Position numbers and translations under genes: made by a program. DNA of 64,000 bases from Kluyvera sp040932435 (GTDB taxonomy: Bacteria; Pseudomonadota; Gammaproteobacteria; Enterobacterales; Enterobacteriaceae): assembly GCF_040932435.1 (NCBI RefSeq), contig NZ_JBFQGA010000001.1, positions 62,001 through 126,000 on the forward strand. The letters run 5' to 3'. Every line of letters starts with the position of its first letter. The stretch's first letter is position 1. Shown here in pieces: positions 25,657 to 33,580 of this stretch. Below the pieces are notes generated by a model. That model saw nothing but the letters and a program-made list of their open reading frames with translations, ran no database searches and had not been told where the DNA came from.

Positions 25657-26253
25657 TCAGCCGGTAAACCGCCACAGAAAATCCACCGCCTCTTCGGCGT
25701 AATCAATGCCAATGCGTTTGCTGGCGGCGATCTCCGTTACCGTCTTATCGAACGTTTCAATGGCTTCGCAAATATAGAGCTCTTCGCCCGTTAGGGGATG
25801 AAAGTCGAACGTACGGTCGATATTCAGCGCGCGGCAGAGTTTCCCTGGGCCGTTAGACAGGTTTTTTTGCTGGGCGCGGCTGAGGTCGGCAAAGTCTTTA
25901 TCGTGACGATTTTGCGCAGCGATATCGGTACCAGAAACGATCTCCACGCCCCGAATCAGCACGGCAGAAGCGTCGCCATCTGGGCCGGTCACCACGTTCA
26001 GGCAGTTATACATGCCATAAATAAAATAGACGTGCGCGATGCCGCCGGTCCGAAACATGGGCTCATTGCGCACGGTGCGTTTGTTGCCCCACGCGTGGCT
26101 GGCTTTATCTATGGTGCTGATATAGGCCTCGACTTCGTTGATACGACCGATGATGCGTCCGGCATCGCTATCACGGACGAGGTAGCAGCCAATCAGCTGC
26201 TGCGCCACGGTAACGGCGTCGGCGGCGTAAAAGTGCAAATCTAATTTCTTCAC
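25657..26253 (-). CDS. AAG/MPG-family 3-methyladenine DNA glycosylase
   Basis: The 198-aa protein belongs to the alkyladenine DNA glycosylase (AAG/Mpg) family, which excises alkylated purines and hypoxanthine. The catalytic region is NEVEAYISTIDKASHAWGN (about residues 39-57), with the Glu, Tyr and His of the family, followed by FRTGGIAHVYFIYGMYNCLNVV and the GPGKLCRALNID loop. E. coli K-12 has no ortholog and relies on Tag and AlkA, so this gene is an accessory addition between leuU and argG. A REP element flanks its 3' end. In vivo substrate range is not deducible. Confidence 0.9.
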   Translation of the reverse strand: MKKLDLHFYAADAVTVAQQLIGCYLVRDSDAGRIIGRINEVEAYISTIDKASHAWGNKRTVRNEPMFRTGGIAHVYFIYGMYNCLNVVTGPDGDASAVLIRGVEIVSGTDIAAQNRHDKDFADLSRAQQKNLSNGPGKLCRALNIDRTFDFHPLTGEELYICEAIETFDKTVTEIAASKRIGIDYAEEAVDFLWRFTG

Positions 26254-26378
26254 TCTGACATGCTCGTAACGAGGGGGAGGTTAGGTATAGCAATTAGGGG
26301 CAGAGGAAACCAGCGGTAAATGGGGGCAGGGAGTGCAGCGGGCAGGATGACGCGCATCCTGCCCGTTATGGCGATGAA

Positions 26379-27722
26379 TTACTTCGCTTTATTTTCCAGA
26401 TTTTCTACCTGTGGCACACCGTTTACTGAAGACGTAGAGAGAAGCCCGGTTTTGGCATAGCCGAACAGTTTCTCACGGGTGTCGGTGATATCCAGATTAC
26501 GCATAGTCAGCTGGCCGATACGATCTTCAGCGGTAAACATCGAGTCACCTTTCTCCATCGTCAGACGCTCTGCTTTGTAAGTCAGATTATCGGACACGGT
26601 GTTCATGATTGAATAGTCGTTACCGCGACGCAGTTCCAGCGTCACTTCGCCGGTAATCTGGCTGGCTACCCAACGTTGCAGACCATCACGCAGCATCAGC
26701 GCCTGAGAGTCGAACCAACGGCCTTGATACAGCAAACGACCCAACTGACGGCCATGAGCGTGATACTGCTCAATGGTATCTTCGTTGTGAATACCGGTCA
26801 GCAGACGTTCGTAAGCGATATGCAGCAACGCCATCCCCGGAGCTTCGTAGATGCCACGGCTTTTCGCTTCGATAATACGGTTTTCAATCTGATCGCTCAT
26901 GCCAAGACCATGACGGCCGCCAATGCGGTTGGCTTCCAGCATCATCTCAACATCATCACTGAAGGTTTTACCGTTCAGCGCGACCGGATGACCCTGCTCG
27001 AAGCGAATGGTCACTTCTTCCGCTGCAATTTTTACGTTCTCATCCCAGAATTTCACGCCCATGATTGGGTTGACGATTTTGAGACTAGAGTTCAGGAACT
27101 CGAGGTCTTTTGCTTCGTGTGTCGCGCCCAGCATGTTGGAGTCGGTTGAGTATGCTTTTTCAACGGACATCTTATAATCAAACCCGCAGGCGATCATGAA
27201 CTCGGACATTTCATGACGTCCGCCCAGTTCATCGATAAAATCGGTATCCAGCCACGGTTTGTAAATCTGCAGCTCTGCGTTGGTCAACAGACCGTAACGA
27301 TAGAAACGTTCGATATCGTTACCTTTATAGGTACTGCCATCGCCCCAGATGTTGACGCCATCTTCTTTCATCGCGGCGACCAGCATGGTGCCGGTGACGG
27401 CGCGGCCCAGTGGCGTGGTATTGAAATAGGTCAGCCCGCCGGTGGTGTTATGGAATGCGCCACACTGAATAGCAGCGATACCTTCAGCAACCAACTGCTT
27501 ACGGCAGTCGATCAGTCGTGCGTTCTCTGCACCATATTCCATAGCGCGACGAGGAATTGCATCATAATCATCTTCATCTGGCTGACCCAGATTGGCAGTA
27601 TATGCATATGGGACTGCGCCCTTTTGGCGCATCCACAGCAGCGCTGCGCTGGTGTCGAGGCCGCCGGAGAAGGCGATACCAATACGTTGACCTGCTGGAA
27701 GATGCTTGAGAATCGTCGTCAT
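26379..27722 (-). CDS. argG: Argininosuccinate synthase
   Basis: ArgG joins citrulline and aspartate in an ATP-dependent reaction, the penultimate step of arginine synthesis. The 447-aa protein has the N-type ATP pyrophosphatase loop AFSGGLDTSAALLWM (about residues 17-31) and the long gamma-proteobacterial form typical of E. coli. ARG-box-like operators lie upstream, so repression by ArgR-arginine is expected. It is divergent from metY. Confidence 0.98.
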   Translation of the reverse strand: MTTILKHLPAGQRIGIAFSGGLDTSAALLWMRQKGAVPYAYTANLGQPDEDDYDAIPRRAMEYGAENARLIDCRKQLVAEGIAAIQCGAFHNTTGGLTYFNTTPLGRAVTGTMLVAAMKEDGVNIWGDGSTYKGNDIERFYRYGLLTNAELQIYKPWLDTDFIDELGGRHEMSEFMIACGFDYKMSVEKAYSTDSNMLGATHEAKDLEFLNSSLKIVNPIMGVKFWDENVKIAAEEVTIRFEQGHPVALNGKTFSDDVEMMLEANRIGGRHGLGMSDQIENRIIEAKSRGIYEAPGMALLHIAYERLLTGIHNEDTIEQYHAHGRQLGRLLYQGRWFDSQALMLRDGLQRWVASQITGEVTLELRRGNDYSIMNTVSDNLTYKAERLTMEKGDSMFTAEDRIGQLTMRNLDITDTREKLFGYAKTGLLSTSSVNGVPQVENLENKAK

Positions 27723-27773
27723 AAAGTAAAACCCTGCTTAGAGTGACTGAAGGTGAAATCACCTTTTGCTGTC

Positions 27774-27791
27774 AGTGAATTTTTATGCAAA
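27774..27791 (-). promoter_or_regulatory. Putative ARG box (ArgR operator) 1 upstream of argG
   Basis: AGTGAATTTTTATGCAAA resembles the ArgR operator consensus WWTGAATWWWWATTCANW at most positions. It lies about 50 bases before the argG start and would place ArgR at the promoter. An AT-rich weaker second box follows directly. Confidence 0.6.
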
Positions 27792-27840
27792 ATAAATGAG
27801 TTTTAATTTAATCATCTTTTGCGCGGGACTGGAAGTGGTT

Positions 27841-27858
27841 CATGCATTTTTATTCAAA
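27841..27858 (-). promoter_or_regulatory. Putative ARG box (ArgR operator) 2 upstream of argG
   Basis: CATGCATTTTTATTCAAA matches the ArgR consensus core (TGCAT, four A/T, ATTCA). It lies about 120 bases upstream of argG. A remote extra box is also known for E. coli argG. Confidence 0.6.
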
Positions 27859-27937
27859 AAAACCGTGGCGCGAGCGTGAGTCACAGGGGGTACCATAACG
27901 CGGCTACGGGCGCATTTCTTCTGCATAGAATGTGAGG

Positions 27938-27967
27938 TTGACAAGCTGTGATCGACATCACTATACT
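27938..27967 (+). promoter_or_regulatory. Upstream promoter P1 of metY-rimP-nusA-infB
   Basis: A consensus -35 TTGACA (27938-27943) and -10 TATACT (27962-27967) are 18 bases apart, about 90 bases before metY. Transcripts from it would begin just upstream of the tRNA-Leu 3' fragment at 27983. Confidence 0.7.
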
Positions 27968-27982
27968 GTAGGTCGGTTTTAC

Positions 27983-28000
27983 GTCCCGTCCTCGGTACCA
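27983..28000 (+). pseudogene. 18-nt 3' fragment of a tRNA-Leu(GAG) gene
   Basis: GTCCCGTCCTCGGTACCA matches the T-arm/acceptor 3' end plus CCA of the intact leuU at 25450-25467 except for two A/G differences. It is identical to the E. coli leuU 3' end as recalled. It lies about 15 bases downstream of a strong promoter and has no matching 5' part, so it looks like the stump of a deleted tRNA gene. Confidence 0.6.
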
Positions 28001-28014
28001 AATCCCAGCATTAT

Positions 28015-28043
28015 TTGCATCTTTTACTCAAAACGCGTAAAAT
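28015..28043 (+). promoter_or_regulatory. Proximal promoter P2 of metY
   Basis: TTGCAT (28015-28020) and TAAAAT (28038-28043) are separated by 17 bases. The predicted start is a few bases before the tRNA at 28059. Confidence 0.6.
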
Positions 28044-28058
28044 TTGCCACGTTTCAGG

Positions 28059-28135
<77 letters not shown>

Positions 28136-28258
28136 CTTTCCCTTAGAGTTCATTTTCAAATATACTGTGGAGACTTAGGCCTTCGTAGCTAGATTTGAAA
28201 AAAAATTCTTTCGGAAGGTTCTCCAGGCCGCAGTTGCGGCTATAGGGTTCAGTTATCT

Positions 28259-28284
28259 AAAGCCCCGATTTATCGGGGTTTTTT
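28259..28284 (+). terminator. Terminator/attenuator between metY and rimP
   Basis: The stem CCCCGA with TCGGGG (4-base loop, extended by flanking A-T pairs) is followed by six T residues. It lies inside the metY-rimP-nusA operon and would allow partial read-through. Confidence 0.85.
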
Positions 28285-28343
28285 GTTATCTGACTACAGA
28301 ATAACTGGGCTTTAGGCCCTTTTTTTATGTCTTGGGGGTGGGT

Positions 28344-28796
28344 TTGTCCACATTAGAGCAAAAATTAACAGAGATGATTACAGCGCCGGTTGAAGCCCTG
28401 GGCTACGAACTGGTCGGCATCGAATTTATTCGCGGTCGCACATCCACACTGCGCATCTATATTGATAGTGAAGATGGCATCAATGTTGATGATTGTGCTG
28501 ATGTGAGCCACCAGGTAAGCGCAGTAATGGATGTTGAAGATCCGATTACCGTTGCCTACAACCTGGAAGTTTCCTCTCCGGGCCTCGATCGTCCTATGTT
28601 CACCGCGGAACATTACACGCGTTTTATGGGTGAAGAGGTGACGCTGGTCCTGCGTATGGCGGTCCAGAACCGTCGTAAATGGCAGGGCGTAATCAAAGCG
28701 GTGGATGGTGAAATGATCACCGTCACAGTCGAAGGTAAAGATGAAGTGTTCGCGCTGAGTAATATCCAGAAGGCGAACCTGGTTCCCCACTTTTAA
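28344..28796 (+). CDS. rimP: Ribosome maturation factor RimP
   Basis: RimP binds free 30S particles and aids late 16S/S12 assembly. The 150-aa protein has the N-terminal alpha-beta domain (TLEQKLTEMITAPVEALGYELVGIEF) and a C-terminal Sm-like beta barrel. I chose the TTG at 28344 (giving MSTLEQK) because it matches the known protein and follows the G-rich Shine-Dalgarno GGGGGTG; no ATG fits. It is the first protein gene of the nusA-infB operon. Confidence 0.95.
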   Translation: MSTLEQKLTEMITAPVEALGYELVGIEFIRGRTSTLRIYIDSEDGINVDDCADVSHQVSAVMDVEDPITVAYNLEVSSPGLDRPMFTAEHYTRFMGEEVTLVLRMAVQNRRKWQGVIKAVDGEMITVTVEGKDEVFALSNIQKANLVPHF

Positions 28797-28824
28797 CAGT
28801 CTGGATTGAGGTGAAAAGCCCGCG

Positions 28825-30312
28825 ATGAACAAAGAAATTTTGGCTGTTGTTGAAGCCGTCTCCAACGAAAAGTCGCTGCCACGCGAGAAAATTTTCGAAG
28901 CGCTGGAAAGTGCGCTGGCTACAGCAACAAAGAAAAAATACGAACAAGAAATTGACGTTCGCGTAGAAATCGATCGTAAAAGCGGTGATTTCGACACGTT
29001 CCGCCGTTGGGTTATCGTCGAAGAAGTGACCCAGCCAACGAAAGAAATTACCTTGGAAGCTGCACGTTACGAAGACGAAAGTCTGAACGTAGGTGAGTAC
29101 GTTGAAGACCAGATCGAGTCTGTTACCTTTGACCGTATCACCACGCAGACAGCGAAACAGGTTATCGTGCAGAAAGTGCGTGAAGCTGAACGCGCGATGG
29201 TTGTTGATCAGTTCCGTGAGCACGAAGGTGAGATCGTCACCGGCGTGGTGAAAAAAGTAAACCGTGACAACATCTCTTTGGATCTCGGCAGCAATGCTGA
29301 AGCCGTGATCATGCGTGAAGACATGCTGCCGCGTGAAAACTTCCGTCCAGGCGACCGTATCCGCGGTGTTCTGTACTCCGTACGTCCGGAAGCACGTGGT
29401 GCGCAGCTGTTTGTCACCCGTTCTAAGCCAGAAATGCTGATCGAACTGTTCCGCATTGAAGTGCCGGAAATTGGCGAAGAAGTTATCGAAATTAAAGCCG
29501 CTGCTCGCGATCCTGGCTCACGTGCGAAAATTGCCGTTAAAACTAACGACAAACGTATCGACCCAGTTGGCGCTTGCGTCGGTATGCGCGGTGCGCGCGT
29601 TCAGGCGGTGTCTACCGAACTGGGCGGCGAGCGTATTGATATCGTCCTGTGGGATGATAACCCGGCACAGTTCGTCATCAATGCGATGGCGCCAGCTGAT
29701 GTTGCATCCATCGTGGTTGACGAAGACAAACACACCATGGATATCGCTGTTGAAGCCGGTAACTTGGCACAGGCGATCGGTCGTAATGGTCAGAACGTCC
29801 GTCTGGCTGCTCAACTGAGCGGTTGGGAACTGAACGTGATGACCGTTGATGACCTGCAGGCTAAGCATCAGGCTGAAGCGCATGCCGCCATCGATACCTT
29901 CACCAAATATCTCGATATTGATGAAGATTTCGCAACGGTACTGGTTGAAGAAGGCTTTGCAACGCTTGAAGAGTTGGCCTACGTGCCAATGAAAGAGCTG
30001 CTGGCTATCGACGGCCTGGATGAAGACACCGTTGAAGCACTGCGCGAGCGTGCTAAAAATGCACTGACCACTCTGGCACTGGCCCAGGAAGAAAGCCTCG
30101 GTGATAATAAACCGGCTGACGATCTGCTGAATCTGGAAGGATTGGATCGTGAGATGGCCTTCAAACTGGCTGCCCGTGGTGTTTGTACGCTGGAAGATCT
30201 CGCCGAACAGGGCATTGATGATCTGGCTGATATCGAAGGGTTGACCGACGAAAAAGCCGGTGAGCTGATTATGGCTGCCCGTAATATTTGCTGGTTCGGC
30301 GACGAAGCGTAA
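28825..30312 (+). CDS. nusA: Transcription termination/antitermination factor NusA
   Basis: NusA binds RNA polymerase, promotes pausing and intrinsic termination, and takes part in N and rRNA antitermination. The 495-aa protein has an N-terminal polymerase-binding domain, S1 domain (about 135-200), KH1 and KH2 (about 200-345, with VGACVGMRGARVQAV and IGRNGQNVRLA), and two acidic C-terminal repeats (about 365-420 and 440-490). It lies 28 bases after rimP and 24 before infB. Confidence 0.98.
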   Translation: MNKEILAVVEAVSNEKSLPREKIFEALESALATATKKKYEQEIDVRVEIDRKSGDFDTFRRWVIVEEVTQPTKEITLEAARYEDESLNVGEYVEDQIESVTFDRITTQTAKQVIVQKVREAERAMVVDQFREHEGEIVTGVVKKVNRDNISLDLGSNAEAVIMREDMLPRENFRPGDRIRGVLYSVRPEARGAQLFVTRSKPEMLIELFRIEVPEIGEEVIEIKAAARDPGSRAKIAVKTNDKRIDPVGACVGMRGARVQAVSTELGGERIDIVLWDDNPAQFVINAMAPADVASIVVDEDKHTMDIAVEAGNLAQAIGRNGQNVRLAAQLSGWELNVMTVDDLQAKHQAEAHAAIDTFTKYLDIDEDFATVLVEEGFATLEELAYVPMKELLAIDGLDEDTVEALRERAKNALTTLALAQEESLGDNKPADDLLNLEGLDREMAFKLAARGVCTLEDLAEQGIDDLADIEGLTDEKAGELIMAARNICWFGDEA

Positions 30313-30336
30313 TAAACTGTAGCAGGAAGGAACAGT

Positions 30337-33027
30337 ATGACAGATGTAACCGTAAAATCGCTGGCTGCAGAGATACAGACCTCCGTGGATCGTCTGGTAC
30401 AGCAATTTGCTGATGCTGGCATCCCAAAGTCTGCTGATGACTCTGTGTCCGCACAAGAGAAGCAAACCTTACTGGCGCATTTGAACCGTGAAAACGGTTC
30501 TGCCCCGGATAAGTTGACTTTGCAGCGCAAAACGCGCAGTACTCTCAACATTCCAGGTACCGGTGGAAAAAGTAAATCGGTACAAATCGAAGTCCGCAAG
30601 ACACGCACCTTTGTAAAACGCGATCCGCAAGAGGCTGAACGCCTGGCCGCGGAAGAGCAGGCGCAGCGTGAAGCGGAAGAGCAAGCCCGTCGTGAGGCAG
30701 AAGAAACGGCCAAACGCGAGGCGCAACATAAAGCTGAACGCGAGGCCGCAGAACAAGCTAAACGTGAAGCCGCTGATAAAGCGAAACGTGAAGCTGCGGA
30801 AAAAGACAAAGTGAGCAATCAACAGACCGACGATATGACAAAAACAGCCCAGGCCGATAAAGCCCGCCGTGAAAATGAAGCCGCTGAGCTGAAGCGTAAA
30901 GCGGAAGAAGAAGCACGCCGCAAGCTTGAAGAAGAAGCGCGCCGTGTAGCTGAAGAAGCTCGCCGTATGGCAGAAGAAAATGAGAAGAATGGTGTGAATA
31001 ACGCTGAACCAACTGAAGACACCAGCGACTATCACGTCACCACTTCTACCCATGCCCGCCAAGCTGAAGACGAAAACGACCGTGAAGTTGAAGGCGGACG
31101 TGGCCGTGCTCGCACAGCGACAAAAGCTGCGCGCCCTCAGAAGAAAGGCAACAAGCACGCTGAATCTAAAGCTGACCGCGAAGAAGCACGTGCAGCTGGT
31201 CGTGGTGGTAAAGGCGGCAAGCGTAAAGGTTCTGCTCTGCAACAGGGCTTCCAGAAGCCAGTTCAGGCCGTTAACCGTGACGTTGTGATTGGCGAAACCA
31301 TCACCGTTGGCGATTTGGCGAACAAGATGGCAGTCAAAGGCTCTCAGGTCATCAAAGCGATGATGAAACTGGGTGCAATGGCGACCATCAACCAGGTTAT
31401 CGACCAGGAAACCGCACAGCTGGTTGCCGAAGAGATGGGCCACAAAGTTATCCTGCGTCGTGAGAACGAGCTGGAAGAAGCGGTAATGAGCGACCGTGAT
31501 ACCGGTGCTGCAGCTGAGCCGCGTGCACCAGTCGTGACCATCATGGGTCACGTTGACCACGGTAAAACCTCTCTGCTGGACTACATTCGTTCTACGAAAG
31601 TGGCCTCAGGCGAAGCGGGCGGCATTACTCAGCACATCGGTGCGTACCACGTTGAAACTGACAACGGTATGATCACCTTCCTGGATACCCCGGGGCACGC
31701 CGCGTTTACCTCTATGCGTGCTCGTGGTGCGCAGGCAACGGATATCGTTGTTCTGGTTGTTGCAGCAGATGACGGCGTAATGCCGCAGACCATCGAAGCT
31801 ATCCAGCATGCGAAAGCAGCGCAGGTGCCGATTGTTGTTGCAGTGAACAAAATCGATAAGCCAGAAGCCGATATGGATCGCGTTAAGAACGAACTGTCTC
31901 AGTACGGCGTTATGCCGGAAGAGTGGGGCGGCGAATCTCAGTTCATCCCTGTTTCTGCGAAAGCGGGTACCGGTATTGATGACCTGCTGAACGCTATCCT
32001 GCTGCAGGCTGAAGTTCTGGAGCTGAAAGCGGTTCGTAAAGGTATGGCAAGCGGTGCGGTAATCGAATCCTTCCTTGATAAAGGTCGTGGCCCAGTTGCT
32101 ACCGTTCTCGTTCGCGAAGGTACCCTGAACAAGGGCGATATCGTTCTGTGTGGCTTTGAGTATGGCCGTGTTCGTGCAATGCGTAACGAACTGGGTCAGG
32201 AAGTGCTGGAAGCAGGTCCATCCATTCCGGTGGAAATCCTGGGTCTGTCCGGTGTGCCGGCAGCCGGTGATGAAGTGACCGTGGTTCGTGACGAGAAGAA
32301 AGCGCGTGAAGTTGCGCTGTATCGTCAGGGCAAATTCCGCGAAGTTAAACTGGCTCGTCAGCAGAAATCTAAACTCGAGAACATGTTTGCTAACATGACT
32401 GAAGGCGAAGTTCACGAAGTGAACATCGTTCTGAAAGCTGACGTTCAGGGTTCTGTAGAAGCGATCTCCGACTCCTTGCTGAAACTGTCTACCGACGAAG
32501 TTAAAGTGAAGATTATCGGTTCTGGCGTAGGTGGTATCACCGAAACCGACGCAACCCTGGCTGCTGCATCTAACGCAATCCTGGTTGGCTTCAACGTTCG
32601 TGCGGATGCTTCTGCGCGTAAAGTGATTGAATCCGAAAGCCTGGATCTGCGCTACTACTCCGTCATCTATAACCTGATCGACGAAGTGAAAGCGGCAATG
32701 AGCGGTATGCTGTCTCCAGAACTGAAACAGCAGATCATTGGTCTGGCTGAAGTTCGTGACGTGTTCAAATCACCGAAATTTGGTGCAATCGCGGGCTGTA
32801 TGGTTACCGAAGGTACCATCAAACGTCACAACCCAATCCGCGTTCTGCGTGACAACGTGGTTATCTATGAAGGCGAGCTGGAGTCCCTGCGCCGCTTCAA
32901 AGATGACGTTAACGAAGTCCGTAACGGCATGGAATGTGGTATCGGCGTGAAGAACTACAACGACGTTCGCGTTGGCGATATGATCGAAGTGTTCGAAATC
33001 ATCGAGATCCAACGTACGATTGCGTAA
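30337..33027 (+). CDS. infB: Translation initiation factor IF-2
   Basis: IF-2 recruits initiator tRNA to the 30S subunit and drives subunit joining. The 896-aa protein has an N-terminal IF2_N fold, a long Ala/Glu/Arg/Lys coiled region (about 95-300), then the GTPase core with GHVDHGKTS, DTPGHAAF and NKIDK. Internal starts for shorter isoforms are preserved: GTG at 30811 (codon 159) and ATG at 30835 (codon 167), matching IF2-2 and IF2-3 of E. coli. metY encoding its ligand tRNA heads the same operon. Confidence 0.98.
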   Translation: MTDVTVKSLAAEIQTSVDRLVQQFADAGIPKSADDSVSAQEKQTLLAHLNRENGSAPDKLTLQRKTRSTLNIPGTGGKSKSVQIEVRKTRTFVKRDPQEAERLAAEEQAQREAEEQARREAEETAKREAQHKAEREAAEQAKREAADKAKREAAEKDKVSNQQTDDMTKTAQADKARRENEAAELKRKAEEEARRKLEEEARRVAEEARRMAEENEKNGVNNAEPTEDTSDYHVTTSTHARQAEDENDREVEGGRGRARTATKAARPQKKGNKHAESKADREEARAAGRGGKGGKRKGSALQQGFQKPVQAVNRDVVIGETITVGDLANKMAVKGSQVIKAMMKLGAMATINQVIDQETAQLVAEEMGHKVILRRENELEEAVMSDRDTGAAAEPRAPVVTIMGHVDHGKTSLLDYIRSTKVASGEAGGITQHIGAYHVETDNGMITFLDTPGHAAFTSMRARGAQATDIVVLVVAADDGVMPQTIEAIQHAKAAQVPIVVAVNKIDKPEADMDRVKNELSQYGVMPEEWGGESQFIPVSAKAGTGIDDLLNAILLQAEVLELKAVRKGMASGAVIESFLDKGRGPVATVLVREGTLNKGDIVLCGFEYGRVRAMRNELGQEVLEAGPSIPVEILGLSGVPAAGDEVTVVRDEKKAREVALYRQGKFREVKLARQQKSKLENMFANMTEGEVHEVNIVLKADVQGSVEAISDSLLKLSTDEVKVKIIGSGVGGITETDATLAAASNAILVGFNVRADASARKVIESESLDLRYYSVIYNLIDEVKAAMSGMLSPELKQQIIGLAEVRDVFKSPKFGAIAGCMVTEGTIKRHNPIRVLRDNVVIYEGELESLRRFKDDVNEVRNGMECGIGVKNYNDVRVGDMIEVFEIIEIQRTIA

Positions 33028-33039
33028 GGTTGGTTGGGT

Positions 33040-33114
33040 GTAGGCCGGATAAGGCGGTTACGCCGCCATCCGGCAATGTCATGCCTGATGGCGCTACGCT
33101 TATCAGGCCTACTG
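33040..33114. repeat. REP pair (BIME) between infB and rbfA
   Basis: Two REP palindromes face each other: taggccggataaggcg...ccatccggc (about 33041-33074) and gcctgatggcg...cttatcaggcc (about 33083-33112). They lie within the nusA operon, upstream of a terminator-like hairpin. Confidence 0.85.
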
Positions 33115-33137
33115 CCCTGCATAATCGAATTATTTTC

Positions 33138-33162
33138 AAAAGGGGCTGAATGCCCCTTTTTT
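33138..33162 (+). terminator. Terminator-like hairpin between infB and rbfA
   Basis: AAAAGGGGC and GCCCCTTTT form a 9-bp stem with a 5-base loop and a T tract, ending 17 bases before the rbfA start. With the REP pair it probably tunes read-through to rbfA-truB-rpsO. Confidence 0.82.
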
Positions 33163-33178
33163 GTCTGGAGAATTTATT

Positions 33179-33580
33179 ATGGCGAAAGAATTTGGTCGCC
33201 CGCAGCGCGTGGCTCAGGAGATGCAAAAAGAGATTGCTCTCATTCTGCAGCGCGAAATTAAAGACCCACGTCTGGGCATGATGACGACCGTATCTGGCGT
33301 TGAAATGTCCCGTGACCTGGCCTATGCCAAAGTGTTTGTGACCTTCCTGAACGATAAAGATGAAGCGGCGATTAAAGCCGGCATCAAAGCGTTGCAGGAA
33401 GCTTCCGGCTTCATCCGTTCGCTGCTGGGTAAAGCCATGCGTCTGCGCATCGTGCCGGAACTGACCTTCTTCTACGACAACTCGTTGGTTGAAGGGATGC
33501 GCATGTCTAACCTAGTCAGCAACGTGGTGAAGCATGACGACGAGCGTCGTGTGAACCCGGACGACAGCAAGGAGGACTGA
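33179..33580 (+). CDS. rbfA: 30S ribosome-binding factor RbfA
   Basis: RbfA binds the 30S neck and helps form helix 1 of 16S rRNA; it is needed for cold adaptation. The 133-aa KH-like protein begins MAKEFGRPQRVAQEMQKEIA and has the conserved DPRLGMMTTVSGVEMSRDL stretch near residues 30-48. The ATG at 33179 was chosen over an upstream in-frame start. Its TGA overlaps the truB ATG by one base. Confidence 0.97.
   Translation: MAKEFGRPQRVAQEMQKEIALILQREIKDPRLGMMTTVSGVEMSRDLAYAKVFVTFLNDKDEAAIKAGIKALQEASGFIRSLLGKAMRLRIVPELTFFYDNSLVEGMRMSNLVSNVVKHDDERRVNPDDSKED

Larger units (their letters stand above)
27723..28058. other. argG-metY intergenic region
   Basis: This 336-base stretch has no gene. It holds ARG boxes near argG, two tandem plus-strand promoters for metY, and an 18-nt fragment identical to the 3' end recalled for E. 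coli tRNA-Leu(GAG); each is listed separately. Confidence 0.8.

Noticed and set aside
30469..31560. 363-codon open frame antisense to infB
   Set aside because: Its Phe-rich composition comes from the Lys/Glu/Arg-rich linker of IF-2 on the opposite strand.
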